Source: Actinacidiphila rubida (lineage in GTDB: Bacteria > Actinomycetota > Actinomycetes > Streptomycetales > Streptomycetaceae). From it: DNA of 64,000 nt. Below, piece after piece: positions 63,641 to 64,000 of the stretch (the stretch's first letter is position 1; each line of letters begins with the position of its first letter). A program made the position numbers and the translations under genes. The notes beneath the pieces are model-generated. The model ran no database searches, was not told the origin of the DNA, and worked only from the letters and a program-made list of their open reading frames with translations. Location: positions 124,001-188,000 of the forward strand of contig NZ_FODD01000014.1 in assembly GCF_900110255.1 (NCBI RefSeq), given 5' to 3'.

Positions 63641-64000
63641 ATGGCAGGGCAGGAAACGCGGGCCGAGCCGGCGACGGCCGACCGCGAGATCGTGATCTCC
63701 CGGGTCATCGACGCGCCACCCGAGCTGGTGTTCGAGGCGTTCACCGAGGTCCGGCACCTGTCGCGGTGGTGGGGTCCGGAGGGGTTCACCACCACCACGC
63801 GGTCCTTCGAGTTCCGCGAGGGCGGCGAGTGGCACTTCGTGCTGCACGGGCCGGACGGGACCGACTACCGCGAGTGGATCCGCTGGCTGCGGATCGTCCC
63901 GCCGGAGCGGATCACGCTGCTGCACGGCGAGTTCCGCGACGACCCGGACGCCTTCGAGTCGCTCGTGACCTTCGCGCCGGACGGCGCGGCGACCCGGATC
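63641..64000 (+). CDS. SRPBCC (AHSA1-like) domain protein, 3' end cut
   Basis: First 120 residues visible, MAGQETRAEPATADREIVISRVIDAPPELVFEAFTEVRHLSRWWGPEGFTT, an AHSA1/START-type hydrophobic-pocket fold (SRWWGP, FVLHGPDGTDYREWI, ITLLHGEFRD). Downstream of the ArsR gene with a 3-bp gap, so co-transcribed; ArsR/AHSA1 pairs are common. Ends with the window. Confidence 0.9.
   Translation, partial: MAGQETRAEPATADREIVISRVIDAPPELVFEAFTEVRHLSRWWGPEGFTTTTRSFEFREGGEWHFVLHGPDGTDYREWIRWLRIVPPERITLLHGEFRDDPDAFESLVTFAPDGAATRI

Overview
The window is high-GC chromosomal DNA (GC-biased third codon positions, many GTG starts, ATGA/GTGA stop-start overlaps) from an actinomycete, most likely a Streptomycetaceae member. 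The call rests on Streptomyces-type gene families (DUF6479, DUF6278, DUF5955, an allantoinase/IclR/malate synthase block, an ECF41 sigma factor and a pcaD-pcaC fusion). I saw no rRNA, tRNA, CRISPR array, phage or insertion sequence. The content is mostly metabolic and regulatory, typical of a chromosomal arm-to-core transition.

Layout, left to right. 1-4.6 kb: a minus-strand operon for reductive pyrimidine (or hydantoin) breakdown: beta-ureidopropionase-like amidase, class III aminotransferase, dihydropyrimidinase and a luciferase-like flavin/F420 oxidoreductase cut by the window edge. 4.8-9 kb: a repeat-bearing hypothetical protein divergent from a MarR / MFS exporter / isochorismatase-like operon. 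9-14.4 kb: gamma-glutamyltransferase, a membrane-anchored unknown, a ZIP metal transporter, a secreted SGNH lipase and a DUF6479 protein. 14.5-21.3 kb: single-subunit transketolase, an orphan amino-acid ABC ATPase, a TfoX C-terminal-like protein, DUF6278, exonuclease III, an MBL hydrolase and a PcaL-like fusion. 21.5-27.7 kb: a CUT2-type sugar or inositol ABC operon with a ROK kinase, divergent from a Gfo/Idh/MocA dehydrogenase across an array of short palindromes. 27.8-31.4 kb: a DUF4232 lipoprotein, then DUF4097 and a DrrAB-type exporter. 31.4-36.8 kb: OsmC protein, a broken PH-like gene and a MoxR / DUF58 / DUF4129 operon. 36.9-40.1 kb: three VOC proteins, a secreted protein and arylamine N-acetyltransferase. 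40.3-45.9 kb: a second-type EPSP synthase, a P450, a KDPG-aldolase-like protein, AIM24 and a ROK repressor. 46-50.7 kb: a CUT1 sugar importer with a GH1 beta-glucosidase, divergent from the ROK gene. 50.8-52.3 kb: an ECF41 sigma factor and its divergent membrane-protein partner. 52.4-59.6 kb: allantoinase, IclR (AllR-like), DUF5955, a pseudokinase, a MobA-like nucleotidyltransferase and malate synthase. 59.7-64 kb: GNAT, VOC, methyltransferase, small membrane proteins and an ArsR/SRPBCC pair cut by the right edge.

Several blocks fit together. Allantoinase makes allantoate, whose breakdown yields glyoxylate for malate synthase; both loci carry copies of the same 15-bp near-palindrome beside or upstream of the IclR gene and malate synthase, so they look like one regulon. 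The ROK repressor, CUT1 importer and GH1 enzyme form an oligosaccharide-uptake unit with a candidate operator on the importer promoter. Several enzymes have lost a signature catalytic residue (isochorismatase-like, PcaL-like, KDPG-aldolase-like and the kinase), which are the points most worth a second look.
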